This document shows positions 10,921 through 26,256 of a stretch of DNA of 64,000 nt, one piece after another; position 1 is the first letter of the stretch, and each line of letters begins with the position of its first letter. The notes beneath the pieces were generated by a model. The model saw only the letters and a list, made by a program, of their open reading frames with translations. It made no database searches and had not been told where the DNA came from. The stretch comes from Megachile rotundata (taxonomy: Eukaryota; Arthropoda; Insecta; Hymenoptera; Megachilidae). The stretch covers positions 1 through 64,000 of the forward strand of contig NW_027473615.1 of the NCBI RefSeq assembly GCF_050947335.1. The letters run 5' to 3'. Both the position numbers and the translations under genes were made by a program.

Positions 10921-12248
10921 GTTAGATTGATAATAATAAGAGTAATGAGTATAGTAATTGTAGTTCTATCGATTATATCTGCATAATATGGTTAATAATA
11001 TGAGTTAGATTGATAATAATAAGCGTAATAAGTATAGTAAATGTAGTTCTATCGATCATATAAGCATAATATGGCTAATAATATGACTTAGATTGATAAT
11101 AATAAGAGTAGTGAGTATAGTAATTGTCGTTCTATGGATAATATAAGCATAATATGGCTAATAATATGAATTAGATTGATAATAATAAGAGTAATGAGTA
11201 TAGTAATTGTAGTTCTATCGCTAATATCTGCATAATATGGTTAATAATATGAGTTAGATTGATAATTATAAGAGTAATAAGTAGAGTAATTGTCGTTCTC
11301 TCGATCATATAACCATAATATGGCTAATAATATGAGATAGATGGATAATAATAAGAGTAATAAGTATAGTAATTGTCGTTCTATCGATCATATAAGCATA
11401 ATATGGCTAATAATATGAGTTAGATTGATAATAATAAGAGTAATAAGTATAGTAATTGCAGTTCTATTGCTCATATAAGCATAATTAGGTTAATACTATG
11501 AGTTAAATTGATAATAATAAGAGTAATGAGTATAGTAATTGTCGTTCTATCGGTCATATATGCATAATATGGCTAATAATATGAGTTAGATTGATAATAA
11601 TAAGAGTAATGAGTATAGTAATTGTAGTTCTATCGATTATATCTGCATAATATGGTTAATAATATGAGTTAGATTGATAATAATAAGCGTAATAAGTATA
11701 GTAAATGTAGTTCTATCGATCATATAAGCATAATATGGCTAATAATATGACTTAGATTGATAATAATAAGAGTAGTGAGTATAGTAATTGTCGTTCTATG
11801 GATAATATAAGCATAATATGGCTAATAATATGAATTAGATTGATAATAATAAGAGTAATGAGTATAGTAATTGTAGTTCTATCGCTAATATCTGCATAAT
11901 ATGGTTAATAATATGAGTTAGATTGATAATTATAAGAGTAATAAGTAGAGTAATTGTCGTTCTCTCGATCATATAACCATAATATGGCTAATAATATGAG
12001 ATAGATGGATAATAATAAGAGTAATAAGTATAGTAATTGTCGTTCTATCGATCATATAAGCATAATATGGCTAATAATATGAGTTAGATTGATAATAATA
12101 AGAGTAATAAGTATAGTAATTGCAGTTCTATTGCTCATATAAGCATAATTAGGTTAATACTATGAGTTAAATTGATAATAATAAGAGTAATGAGTATAGT
12201 AATTGTCGTTCTATCGGTCATATATGCATAATATGGCTAATAATATGA
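10921..12248 (+). repeat. Tandem pair of 8-monomer units (664 bp)
   Basis: Bases 10921-11584 and 11585-12248 run in parallel. Both begin with the monomer carrying gtagttctatcgattat, then aagcgtaata, tgacttag, tatggataat and the ctctcgatcatataacc monomer (gtagag at 11281 and 11945). The following monomers differ (agagtaatgag after copy 1, agagaaatgag after copy 2). Confidence 0.85.
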
Positions 12249-14496
12249 GTTAGATTGATAAAAATAAGAGAAATGAGTTTAGTAATTGTCGTTCTATCGA
12301 TCATATAAGCATAATATGGCTAATAATTTGAGATAGATGGATAATAATAAGAGTAATATGTATAGTAATCGTCGTCCTATCGATCATATCTGCATAATTT
12401 GGTTAATAATATGTGTTAGATTGATAATAGTGAGTGTAATAAATATAGTAATTGTAGTTCTATTGCTCATATAAGCATAATATGGCTAATAATATGAGTT
12501 AGATTGATAATAATAGGAGTAATAAGTATAGTAATTGTCGTTCTATCGATCATATAAGCATAATATGGCTAATAATATGAGTTAGATTGATAATAATAAG
12601 AGGAGTGAGTATAGTAATTGTCGTCCTATCGATCATATAAGCATAATATGGCTAATAATATGAGTTAGATTGATAATAATAAGAGGAGTGAGTATAGTAA
12701 TTGTCGTCCTATCGATCATATAAGCATAATATGGCTAATAATATGAGTTAGATTGATAATAATAAGAGTAATGAGTATAGTAATTGTAGTTCTATCGATT
12801 ATATCTGCATAATATGGTTAATAATATGAGTTAGATTGATAATAATAAGCGTAATAAGTATAGTAAATGTAGTTCTATCGATCATATAAGCATAATATGG
12901 CTAATAATATGACTTAGATTGATAATAATAAGAGTAGTGAGTATAGTAATTGTCGTTCTATCGATCATAGAAGCATAATATGGCTAATAATGTGAGTTGG
13001 ATTGATAATAATAAGAGTAATGAGTATAGTAATTGTCGTTCTATCGATCATATGAGCATAATATGGCTAATAATATGAGTTAGATTGATAATTATAAGAG
13101 TAATAAGAATAGTAATTGTCGTTCTATCGATCATATCTGCATAATGTGGTTAATAATATGAGTTACATTGATAATATTGAGTGTACTATGTATAGTAATT
13201 GTCGTTCTGTCGATCATATAAGCATAATGTGGCGAATAATATGAGTTAGATGGATAATAACAAGAGTAGTGAGTATAGTAATTGTCGTTCTATCGATCAT
13301 ATAAGCATAATATGCCTAATAATATGAGTTAGATTGATAATAATAAGAGTAATGAGTATAGTAGTTGTAGTTCTATCGATTATATCTGCATAATATGGTT
13401 ATTAGTATGAGTTAGATTGATAATAATAAGAGTAATAAGTATAGTAATTGTAGTTCTATCGATCATATAAGCATTATATGGCTAATAATATGAGTTAGAT
13501 TGATAATAATAAGAGTAATAAGTATAGTAATTGTAGTTCTATTGCTCATATAAGCATAATATGGTTAATACTATGAGTTAAATTGATAATAATAAGAGTA
13601 ATGAGTATAGTAATTGTCGTTCTATCGGTCATATATGCATAATATGTCTAATAATATGAGTTAGATTGATAATAATAAGAGAAATGAGTATAGTAATTGT
13701 CGTTCCACCGATCATATAAGCATAATATGGCTAATAATTTGAGATAGATGGATAATAATAAGAGTAATAAGTATAGTAATTGCCGTCCTATCGATCATAT
13801 CTGCATAATATTGTTAATAATATGAGTTAGATTGATAATAATACGGGTAATGAGTATAGTAATTGTCGTTCTATCTATCATATAAGCTTAATACGGTTAA
13901 TAATATGAGTTAGATTGATAATAATAAGAGTAATAAGTATAGTAATTGTAGTTCTATCGATCATATAAGCATAATATGGCTAATAATATGAGTTAGATTG
14001 ATAATAATAAGAGTAATAAGTATAGTAATTGTCGTTCTATCGATCATATAAGCATAATATGGCTAATAATATGAGTTAGACTGATAATAGTGAGTGTAAT
14101 CAGTATAGTAATTGTCGTTCTGTCGATCATAGAAGCATAATATGGCTAATAGTATGAGTTAGATTGATAATAATAAGAGTAATAAGTATAGTAATTGTCG
14201 TTCTATCGATCATATAAGCATAATATGGCTAATAATATGAGTTAGATTGATAATATTGAGTGTACTATGTATAGTAATTGTCGTTCTGTCGATCATATAA
14301 GCATAATGTGGCGAATAATATGAGTTAGATGGATAATAACAAGAGTAGTGAGTATAGTAATTGTCGTTCTATCGATCATATAAGCATAATATGCCTAATA
14401 ATATGAGTTAGATTGATAATTATAAGAGTAATAAGAATAGTAATTGTCGTTCTATCGATCATATCTGCATAATGTGGTTAATAATATGAGTTACAT

Positions 14497-17128
14497 TGAT
14501 AATATTGAGTGTACTATGTATAGTAATTGTCGTTCTGTCGATCATATAAGCATAATGTGGCGAATAATATGAGTTAGATGGATAATAACAAGAGTAGTGA
14601 GTATAGTAATTGTCGTTCTATCGATCATATAAGCATAATATGCCTAATAATATGAGTTAGATTGATAATAATAAGAGTAATGAGTATAGTAGTTGTAGTT
14701 CTATCGATTATATCTGCATAATATGGTTATTAGTATGAGTTAGATTGATAATAATAAGAGTAATAAGTATAGTAATTGTAGTTCTATCGATCATATAAGC
14801 ATTATATGGCTAATAATATGAGTTAGATTGATAATAATAAGAGTAATGAGTATAGTAATTGTACTTCTATCGATTATATCTGCATAATATGGCTAATAAT
14901 ATGAGTTAGATTGATAATAATAAGAGTAATAAGTATAGTAATTGTAGTTCTATTGCTCATATAAGCATAATATGGTTAATACTATGAGTTAAATTGATAA
15001 TAATAAGAGTAATGAGTATAGTAATTGTCGTTCTATCGGTCATATATGCATAATATGTCTAATAATATGAGTTAGATTGATAATAATAAGAGAAATGAGT
15101 ATAGTAATTGTCGTTCCACCGATCATATAAGCATAATATGGCTAATAATTTGAGATAGATGGATAATAATAAGAGTAATAAGTATAGTAATTGCCGTCCT
15201 ATCGATCATATCTGCATAATATTGTTAATAATATGAGTTAGATTGATAATAATACGGGTAATGAGTATAGTAATTGTCGTTCTATCTATCATATAAGCTT
15301 AATACGGTTAATAATATGAGTTAGATTGATAATAATAAGAGTAATAAGTATAGTAATTGTAGTTCTATCGATCATATAAGCATAATATGGCTAATAATAT
15401 GAGTTAGATTGATAATAATAAGAGTAATAAGTATAGTAATTGTCGTTCTATTGATCATATAAGCATAATATGGCTAATAATATGAGTTAGATTGATAATA
15501 ATAAGAGTAATGAGTATAGTAATTGTCGTTCTATCGGTCATATATGCATAATATGGCTAATAATATGAGTTAGATTGATAATAATAAGAGAAATGAGTAT
15601 AGTAATTGTCGTTCTATCGATCATATAAGCATAATATGGCTAATAATATGAGTTAGACTGATAATAGTGAGTGTAATCAGTATAGTAATTGTCGTTCTGT
15701 CGATCATATAAGCATAATATGGCTAATAGTATGAGTTAGATTGATAATAATAAGAGTAATAAGTATAGTAATTGTCGTTCTATCGATCATATAAGCATAA
15801 TATGCCTAATAATATGAGTTAGATTGATAATATTGAGTGTACTATGTATAGTAATTGTCGTTCTGTCGATCATATAAGCATAATGTGGCGAATAATATGA
15901 GTTAGATGGATAATAACAAGAGTAGTGAGTATAGTAATTGTCGTTCTATCGATCATATAAGCATAATATGCCTAATAATATGAGTTAGATTGATAATAAT
16001 AAGAGTAATGAGTATAGTAGTTGTAGTTCTATCGATTATATCTGCATAATATGGTTATTAGTATGAGTTAGATTGATAATAATAAGAGTAATAAGTATAG
16101 TAATTGTAGTTCTATCGATCATATAAGCATTATATGGCTAATAATATGAGTTAGATTGATAATAATAAGAGTAATGAGTATAGTAATTGTACTTCTATCG
16201 ATTATATCTGCATAATATGGCTAATAATATGAGTTAGATTGATAATAATAAGAGTAATAAGTATAGTAATTGTAGTTCTATTGCTCATATAAGCATAATA
16301 TGGTTAATACTATGAGTTAAATTGATAATAATAAGAGTAATGAGTATAGTAATTGTCGTTCTATCGGTCATATATGCATAATATGTCTAATAATATGAGT
16401 TAGATTGATAATAATAAGAGAAATGAGTATAGTAATTGTCGTTCCACCGATCATATAAGCATAATATGGCTAATAATTTGAGATAGATGGATAATAATAA
16501 GAGTAATAAGTATAGTAATTGCCGTCCTATCGATCATATCTGCATAATATTGTTAATAATATGAGTTAGATTGATAATAATACGGGTAATGAGTATAGTA
16601 ATTGTCGTTCTATCTATCATATAAGCTTAATACGGTTAATAATATGAGTTAGATTGATAATAATAAGAGTAATAAGTATAGTAATTGTAGTTCTATCGAT
16701 CATATAAGCATAATATGGCTAATAATATGAGTTAGATTGATAATAATAAGAGTAATAAGTATAGTAATTGTCGTTCTATTGATCATATAAGCATAATATG
16801 GCTAATAATATGAGTTAGATTGATAATAATAAGAGTAATGAGTATAGTAATTGTCGTTCTATCGGTCATATATGCATAATATGGCTAATAATATGAGTTA
16901 GATTGATAATAATAAGAGAAATGAGTATAGTAATTGTCGTTCTATCGATCATATAAGCATAATATGGCTAATAATATGAGTTAGACTGATAATAGTGAGT
17001 GTAATCAGTATAGTAATTGTCGTTCTGTCGATCATATAAGCATAATATGGCTAATAGTATGAGTTAGATTGATAATAATAAGAGTAATAAGTATAGTAAT
17101 TGCCGTTCTATCGATCATATAAGCATAA
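14497..17128 (+). repeat. Tandem pair of 16-monomer units (1328 bp)
   Basis: The tattgagtgtactatg monomer at 14503 recurs at 15831, and tccaccgatc at 15115 recurs at 16443, both at 1328 bp. Copy 1 is about 14497-15800 and copy 2 about 15825-17128. An earlier related copy has tccaccgatc at 13704, 17 monomers before 15115. Confidence 0.8.
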
Positions 17129-17312
17129 TATGGCTAATAATATGAGGTAGATTGATAATAATAAGAGTAATAAGTATAGTAATTGTCGTCCTATCTATCA
17201 TATTTGCATAATGTGGTTAATAATATGAGTTAGATTGATAATAGTGAGTGTAATAAGTATAGTAATTGTAGTTCTATTGCTCATATAAGCATAATATGGC
17301 TAATAATATGAG

Positions 17313-17395
17313 TTAGATTGATAATAATAAGAGTAATAAGTATAGTAATTGTCGTTCTATCGATCATATAAGCATAATATGGCTAATAATATGAG
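17313..17395 (+). repeat. Representative satellite monomer (83 bp)
   Basis: This monomer carries what appears by eye to be the commonest base at each position and can serve as a reference. Positions that vary most elsewhere are 41-42 (cg or ag), 44 (t or c), 49 (c or t), 58-59 (aa or ct), 71 (c or t) and the trinucleotide region 16-24. Within the monomer, ataatatg occurs twice with four bases between (62-69 and 74-81), and agtaat occurs at two places 12 bp apart (20-25 and 32-37). This suggests the monomer itself grew from shorter AT-rich units of about 12 bp. It contains one ATCGAT and one GATC, so ClaI or DpnII should cut most of the array into an 83-bp ladder. Confidence 0.9.
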
Positions 17396-17574
17396 TTAGA
17401 TTGATAATAATAAGAGTAGTGAGTATAGTAATTGTCGTTCTATCGATCATATAAGCATAGTATGGCTAATAATGTGAGTTAGATTGATAATAATAAGAGT
17501 AATGAGTATAGTAATTGTCGTCCTATCGATCATATAAGCATAATATGGCTAATAATATGAGTTAGATTGATAAT

Positions 17575-20500
17575 AATAAGAGTAATGAGTATAGTAATTG
17601 TAGTTCTATCGATTATATCTGCATAATATGGTTAATAATATGAGTTAGATTGATAATAATAAGCGTAATAAGTATAGTAAATGTAGTTCTATCGATCATA
17701 TAAGCATAATATGGCTAATAATATGACTTAGATTGATAATAATAAGAGTAGTGAGTATAGTAATTGTCGTTCTATGGATAATATAAGCATAATATGGCTA
17801 ATAATATGAATTAGATTGATAATAATAAGAGTAATGAGTATAGTAATTGTAGTTCTATCGCTAATATCTGCATAATATGGTTAATAATATGAGTTAGATT
17901 GATAATTATAAGAGTAATATGTAGAGTAATTGTCGTTCTCTCGATCATATAACCATAATATGGCTAATAATATGAGATAGATGGATAATAATAAGAGTAA
18001 TAAGTATAGTAATTGTCGTTCTATCGATCATATAAGCATAATATGGCTAATAATATGAGTTAGATTGATAATAATAAGAGTAATAAGTATAGTAATTGCA
18101 GTTCTATTGCTCATATAAGCATAATTAGGTTAATACTATGAGTTAAATTGATAATAATAAGAGTAATGAGTATAGTAATTGTCGTTCTATCGGTCATATA
18201 TGCATAATATGGCTAATAATATGAGTTAGATTGATAAAAATAAGAGAAATGAGTTTAGTAATTGTCGTTCTATCGATCATATAAGCATAATATGGCTAAT
18301 AATTTGAGATAGATGGATAATAATAAGAGTAATATGTATAGTAATCGTCGTCCTATCGATCATATCTGCATAATTTGGTTAATAATATGTGTTAGATTGA
18401 TAATAGTGAGTGTAATAAATATAGTAATTGTAGTTCTATTGCTCATATAAGCATAATATGGCTACTAATATGAGTTAGATTGATAATAATAGGAGTAATA
18501 AGTATAGTAATTGTCGTTCTATCGATCATATAAGCATAATATGGCTAATAATATGAGTTAGATTGATAATAATAAGAGGAGTGAGTATAGTAATTGTCGT
18601 CCTATCGATCATATAAGCATAATATGGCTAATAATATGAGTTAGATTGATAATAATAAGAGGAGTGAGTATAGTAATTGTCGTCCTATCGATCATATAAG
18701 CATAATATGGCTAATAATATGAGTTAGATTGATAATAATAAGAGTAATGAGTATAGTAATTGTAGTTCTATCGATTATATCTGCATAATATGGTTAATAA
18801 TATGAGTTAGATTGATAATAATAAGCGTAATAAGTATAGTAAATGTAGTTCTATCGATCATATAAGCATAATATGGCTAATAATATGACTTAGATTGATA
18901 ATAATAAGAGTAGTGAGTATAGTAATTGTCGTTCTATCGATCATAGAAGCATAATATGGCTAATAATGTGAGTTAGATTGATAATAATAAGAGTAATGAG
19001 TATAGTAATTGTCGTTCTATCGATCATATGAGCATAATATGGCTAATAATATGAGTTAGATTGATAATTATAAGAGTAATAAGAATAGTAATTGTCGTTC
19101 TATCGATCATATCTGCATAATGTGGTTAATAATATGAGTTACATTGATAATATTGAGTGTACTATGTATAGTAATTGTCGTTCTGTCGATCATATAAGCA
19201 TAATGTGGCGAATAATATGAGTTAGATGGATAATAACAAGAGTAGTGAGTATAGTAATTGTCGTTCTATCGATCATATAAGCATAATATGCCTAATAATA
19301 TGAGTTAGATTGATAATAATAAGAGTAATGAGTATAGTAGTTGTAGTTCTATCGATTATATCTGCATAATATGGTTATTAGTATGAGTTAGATTGATAAT
19401 AATAAGAGTAATAAGTATAGTAATTGTAGTTCTATCGATCATATAAGCATTATATGGCTAATAATATGAGTTAGATTGATAATAATAAGAGTAATAAGTA
19501 TAGTAATTGTAGTTCTATTGCTCATATAAGCATAATATGGTTAATACTATGAGTTAAATTGATAATAATAAGAGTAATGAGTATAGTAATTGTCGTTCTA
19601 TCGGTCATATATGCATAATATGTCTAATAATATGAGTTAGATTGATAATAATAAGAGAAATGAGTATAGCAATTGTCGTTCCACCGATCATATAAGCATA
19701 ATATGGCTAATAATTTGAGATAGATGGATAATAATAAGAGTAATAAGTATAGTAATTGCCGTCCTATCGATCATATCTGCATAATATTGTTAATAATATG
19801 AGTTAGATTGATAATAATACGGGTAATGAGTATAGTAATTGTCGTTCTATCTATCAGATAAGCTTAATACGGTTAATAATATGAGTTAGATTGATAATAA
19901 TAAGAGTAATAAGTATAGTAATTGTAGTTCTATCGATCATATAAGCATAATATGGCTAATAATATGAGTTAGATTGATAATAATAAGAGTAATAAGTATA
20001 GTAATTGTCGTTCTATCGATCATATAAGCATAATATGGCTAATAATATGAGTTAGACTGATAATAGTGAGTGTAATCAGTATAGTAATTGTCGTTCTGTC
20101 GATCATATAAGCATAATATGGCTAATAGTATGAGTTAGATTGATAATAATAAGAGTAATAAGTATAGTAATTGTCGTTCTATCGATCATATAAGCATAAT
20201 ATGGCTAATAATATGAGTTAGATTGATAATATTGAGTGTACTATGTATAGTAATTGTCGTTCTGTCGATCATATAAGCATAATGTGGCGAATAATATGAG
20301 TTAGATGGATAATAACAAGAGTAGTGAGTATAGTAATTGTCGTTCTATCGATCATATAAGCATAATATGCCTAATAATATGAGTTAGATTGATAATAATA
20401 AGAGTAATGAGTATAGTAGTTGTAGTTCTATCGATTATATCTGCATAATATGGTTATTAGTATGAGTTAGATTGATAATAATAAGAGTAATAAGTATAGT

Positions 20501-23500
20501 AATTGTAGTTCTATCGATCATATAAGCATTATATGGCTAATAATATGAGTTAGATTGATAATAATAAGAGTAATGAGTATAGTAATTGTACTTCTATCGA
20601 TTATATCTGCATAATATGGCTAATAATATGAGTTAGATTGATAATAATAAGAGTAATAAGTATAGTAATTGTAGTTCTATTGCTCATATAAGCATAATAT
20701 GGTTAATACTATGAGTTAAATTGATAATAATAAGAGTAATGAGTATAGTAATTGTCGTTCTATCGGTCATATATGCATAATATGTCTAATAATATGAGTT
20801 AGATTGATAATAATAAGAGTAATGAGTATAGTAATTGTAGTTCTATCGATTATATCTGCATAATATGGTTAATAATATGAGTTAGATTGATAATAATAAG
20901 CGTAATAAGTATAGTAAATGTAGTTCTATCGATCATATAAGCATAATATGGCTAATAATATGACTTAGATTGATAATAATAAGAGTAGTGAGTATAGTAA
21001 TTGTCGTTCTATGGATAATATAAGCATAATATGGCTAATAATATGAATTAGATTGATAATAATAAGAGTAATGAGTATAGTAATTGTAGTTCTATCGCTA
21101 ATATCTGCATAATATGGTTAATAATATGAGTTAGATTGATAATTATAAGAGTAATAAGTAGAGTAATTGTCGTTCTCTCGATCATATAACCATAATATGG
21201 CTAATAATATGAGATAGATGGATAATAATAAGAGTAATAAGTATAGTAATTGTCGTTCTATCGATCATATAAGCATAATATGGCTAATAATATGAGTTAG
21301 ATTGATAATAATAAGAGTAATAAGTATAGTAATTGCAGTTCTATTGCTCATATAAGCATAATTAGGTTAATACTATGAGTTAAATTGATAATAATAAGAG
21401 TAATGAGTATAGTAATTGTCGTTCTATCGGTCATATATGCATAATATGGCTAATAATATGAGTTAGATTGATAAAAATAAGAGAAATGAGTTTAGTAATT
21501 GTCGTTCTATCGATCATATAAGCATAATATGGCTAATAATTTGAGATAGATGGATAATAATAAGAGTAATATGTATAGTAATCGTCGTCCTATCGATCAT
21601 ATCTGCATAATTTGGTTAATAATATGTGTTAGATTGATAATAGTGAGTGTAATAAATATAGTAATTGTAGTTCTATTGCTCATATAAGCATAATATGGCT
21701 AATAATATGAGTTAGATTGATAATAATAGGAGTAATAAGTATAGTAATTGTCGTTCTATCGATCATATAAGCATAATATGGCTAATAATATGAGTTAGAT
21801 TGATAATAATAAGAGGAGTGAGTATAGTAATTGTCGTCCTATCGATCATATAAGCATAATATGGCTAATAATATGAGTTAGATTGATAATAATAAGAGGA
21901 GTGAGTATAGTAATTGTCGTCCTATCGATCATATAAGCATAATATGGCTAATAATATGAGTTAGATTGATAATAATAAGAGTAATGAGTATAGTAATTGT
22001 AGTTCTATCGATTATATCTGCATAATATGGTTAATAATATGAGTTAGATTGATAATAATAAGCGTAATAAGTATAGTAAATGTAGTTCTATCGATCATAT
22101 AAGCATAATATGGCTAATAATATGACTTAGATTGATAATAATAAGAGTAGTGAGTATAGTAATTGTCGTTCTATCGATCATAGAAGCATAATATGGCTAA
22201 TAATGTGAGTTAGATTGATAATAATAAGAGTAATGAGTATAGTAATTGTCGTTCTATCGATCATATGAGCATAATATGGCTAATAATATGAGTTAGATTG
22301 ATAATTATAAGAGTAATAAGAATAGTAATTGTCGTTCTATCGATCATATCTGCATAATGTGGTTAATAATATGAGTTACATTGATAATATTGAGTGTACT
22401 ATGTATAGTAATTGTCGTTCTGTCGATCATATAAGCATAATGTGGCGAATAATATGAGTTAGATGGATAATAACAAGAGTAGTGAGTATAGTAATTGTCG
22501 TTCTATCGATCATATAAGCATAATATGCCTAATAATATGAGTTAGATTGATAATAATAAGAGTAATGAGTATAGTAGTTGTAGTTCTATCGATTATATCT
22601 GCATAATATGGTTATTAGTATGAGTTAGATTGATAATAATAAGAGTAATAAGTATAGTAATTGTAGTTCTATCGATCATATAAGCATTATATGGCTAATA
22701 ATATGAGTTAGATTGATAATAATAAGAGTAATAAGTATAGTAATTGTAGTTCTATTGCTCATATAAGCATAATATGGTTAATACTATGAGTTAAATTGAT
22801 AATAATAAGAGTAATGAGTATAGTAATTGTCGTTCTATCGGTCATATATGCATAATATGTCTAATAATATGAGTTAGATTGATAATAATAAGAGAAATGA
22901 GTATAGTAATTGTCGTTCCACCGATCATATAAGCATAATATGGCTAATAATTTGAGATAGATGGATAATAATAAGAGTAATAAGTATAGTAATTGCCGTC
23001 CTATCGATCATATCTGCATAATATTGTTAATAATATGAGTTAGATTGATAATAATACGGGTAATGAGTATAGTAATTGTCGTTCTATCTATCAGATAAGC
23101 TTAATACGGTTAATAATATGAGTTAGATTGATAATAATAAGAGTAATAAGTATAGTAATTGTAGTTCTATCGATCATATAAGCATAATATGGCTAATAAT
23201 ATGAGTTAGATTGATAATAATAAGAGTAATAAGTATAGTAATTGTCGTTCTATCGATCATATAAGCATAATATGGCTAATAATATGAGTTAGACTGATAA
23301 TAGTGAGTGTAATCAGTATAGTAATTGTCGTTCTGTCGATCATATAAGCATAATATGGCTAATAGTATGAGTTAGATTGATAATAATAAGAGTAATAAGT
23401 ATAGTAATTGTCGTTCTATCGATCATATAAGCATAATATGGCTAATAATATGAGTTAGATTGATAATATTGAGTGTACTATGTATAGTAATTGTCGTTCT

Positions 23501-24048
23501 GTCGATCATATAAGCATAATGTGGCGAATAATATGAGTTAGATGGATAATAACAAGAGTAGTGAGTATAGTAATTGTCGTTCTATCGATCATATAAGCAT
23601 AATATGCCTAATAATATGAGTTAGATTGATAATAATAAGAGTAATGAGTATAGTAGTTGTAGTTCTATCGATTATATCTGCATAATATGGTTATTAGTAT
23701 GAGTTAGATTGATAATAATAAGAGTAATAAGTATAGTAATTGTAGTTCTATCGATCATATAAGCATTATATGGCTAATAATATGAGTTAGATTGATAATA
23801 ATAAGAGTAATGAGTATAGTAATTGTACTTCTATCGATTATATCTGCATAATATGGCTAATAATATGAGTTAGATTGATAATAATAAGAGTAATAAGTAT
23901 AGTAATTGTAGTTCTATTGCTCATATAAGCATAATATGGTTAATACTATGAGTTAAATTGATAATAATAAGAGTAATGAGTATAGTAATTGTCGTTCTAT
24001 CGGTCATATATGCATAATATGTCTAATAATATGAGTTAGATTGATAAT
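17575..24048 (+). repeat. Tandem pair of 39-monomer units (3237 bp)
   Basis: Copy 1 is about 17575-20811 and copy 2 about 20812-24048. Landmarks keep exactly 3237 bp: gtagag at 17921 and 21158, tccaccgatc at 19680 and 22917, and the rare ctatctatcagataagc near 19856 and 23093. I noticed only three differences (near 17919, 18463 and 19670), so identity is very high. An older, 72-monomer-distant relative of the start lies at 11585. Confidence 0.85.
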
Positions 24049-24779
24049 AATAAGAGAAATGAGTATAGTAATTGTCGTTCCACCGATCATATAAGCATAA
24101 TATGGCTAATAATTTGAGATAGATGGATAATAATAAGAGTAATAAGTATAGTAATTGCCGTCCTATCGATCATATCTGCATAATATTGTTAATAATATGA
24201 GTTAGATTGATAATAATACGGGTAATGAGTATAGTAATTGTCGTTCTATCTATCATATAAGCTTAATACGGTTAATAATATGAGTTAGATTGATAATAAT
24301 AAGAGTAATAAGTATAGTAATTGTAGTTCTATCGATCATATAAGCATAATATGGCTAATAATATGAGTTAGATTGATAATAATAAGAGTAATAAGTATAG
24401 TAATTGTCGTTCTATTGATCATATAAGCATAATATGGCTAATAATATGAGTTAGATTGATAATAATAAGAGTAATGAGTATAGTAATTGTCGTTCTATCG
24501 GTCATATATGCATAATATGGCTAATAATATGAGTTAGATTGATAATAATAAGAGAAATGAGTATAGTAATTGTCGTTCTATCGATCATATAAGCATAATA
24601 TGGCTAATAATATGAGTTAGACTGATAATAGTGAGTGTAATCAGTATAGTAATTGTCGTTCTGTCGATCATATAAGCATAATATGGCTAATAGTATGAGT
24701 TAGATTGATAATAATAAGAGTAATAAGTATAGTAATTGTCGTTCTATCGATCATATAAGCATAATATGGCTAATAATAT

Positions 24780-26256
24780 GAGTTAGATTGATAATAATAA
24801 GAGTAATGAGTACAGTAATTGTAGTTCTATCGATTATATCTGCATAATATGGTTAATAATATGAGTTAGATTGATAATAATAAGCGTAATAAGTATAGTA
24901 AATGTAGTTCTATCGATCATATAAGCATAATATGGCTAATAATATGAGTTAGATTGATAATAATAAGAGTAATGAGTATAGTAGTTGTCGTTCTATCGGT
25001 TATATATGCATAATATGGCTAATAATATGAGTTAGATTGATAATAATAAGAGTAATGAATATAGTAATTGCCGTTCTATCGATCATATAAGCATAATATG
25101 GCTAATAATATGAGTTAGATTGATAATAACAAGAGTAAAAAGTATAGTAGTTGTCGTTCTATCGATCATATAAGCATAATATGGCTAATAATATGAGGTA
25201 GATTGATAATAATAAGAGTAATAAGTATAGTAATTGTCGTCCTATCTATCATATTTGCATAATGTGGTTAATAATATGAGTTAGATTGATAATAGTGAGT
25301 GTAATAAGTATAGTAATTGTAGTTCTATTGCTCATATAAGCATAATATGGCTAATAATATGAGTTAGATTGATAATAATAAGAGTAATAAGTATAGTAAT
25401 TGTCGTTCTATCGATCATATAAGCATAATATGGCTAATAATATGAGTTAGATTGATAATAATAAGAGTAGTGAGTATAGTAATTGTCGTTCTATCGATCA
25501 TATAAGCATAGTATGGCTAATAATGTGAGTTAGATTGATAATAATAAGAGTAATGAGTATAGTAATTGTCGTTCTATCGATCATATGAGCATAATATGGC
25601 TAATAATATGAGTTAGATTGATAATAGTAAGAGTAATAAGTATAGTAATTGTCGTTCTATTGATCATATCTGCATAATATGGTTAATAATATGACTTAGA
25701 TTGATAATAGTGAGCGTAATCAGTATAGTAATTGTCGTTCTATCGATCATATCTGCATAATGTGGTTAATAATATGAGTTAGATTGATAATATTGAGTGT
25801 AACAAGTATAGTAATTGTCGTTCTGTCGTTCATATAAGCATAATATGGCTAATAATATGAGTTAGATTGATAATAATAAGAGTAATAAGTATAGTAATTG
25901 TCGTTCTATTGATCATACAAGCATAATATGGCTAATAATATGAGTTAGATTGATAATAATAAGAGTAATGAGTATAGTAATTGTCGTTCTATCGATCATA
26001 TAAGCATAATATGGCTAATAATATGAGTTAAATTGATAATAATAAGAGTAAAAAGTATAGTAGTTGTCGTTCTATCGATCATATAAGGATAATATGGCTA
26101 ATAATATGAGGTAGATTGATAATAATAAGAGTAATAAGTATAGTAATTGTGGTCCTATCGATCATATAAGCATAATATGGCTAATAATATGAATTAGATT
26201 GATAATAATAAGTGTAATGAGTATAGTAATTGTCGTTCTATGGATAATATAAGCAT
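24780..26256 (+). repeat. Block recurring 12.4 kb downstream
   Basis: The rare gagtacagt monomer (24810) and the catatttgcataatgtgg monomer (25251) recur at 37177 and 37618, an offset of 12367 bp or 149 monomers. The monomers between share their order and variants. This marks the change from the left family of haplotypes to the middle family. Confidence 0.75.
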
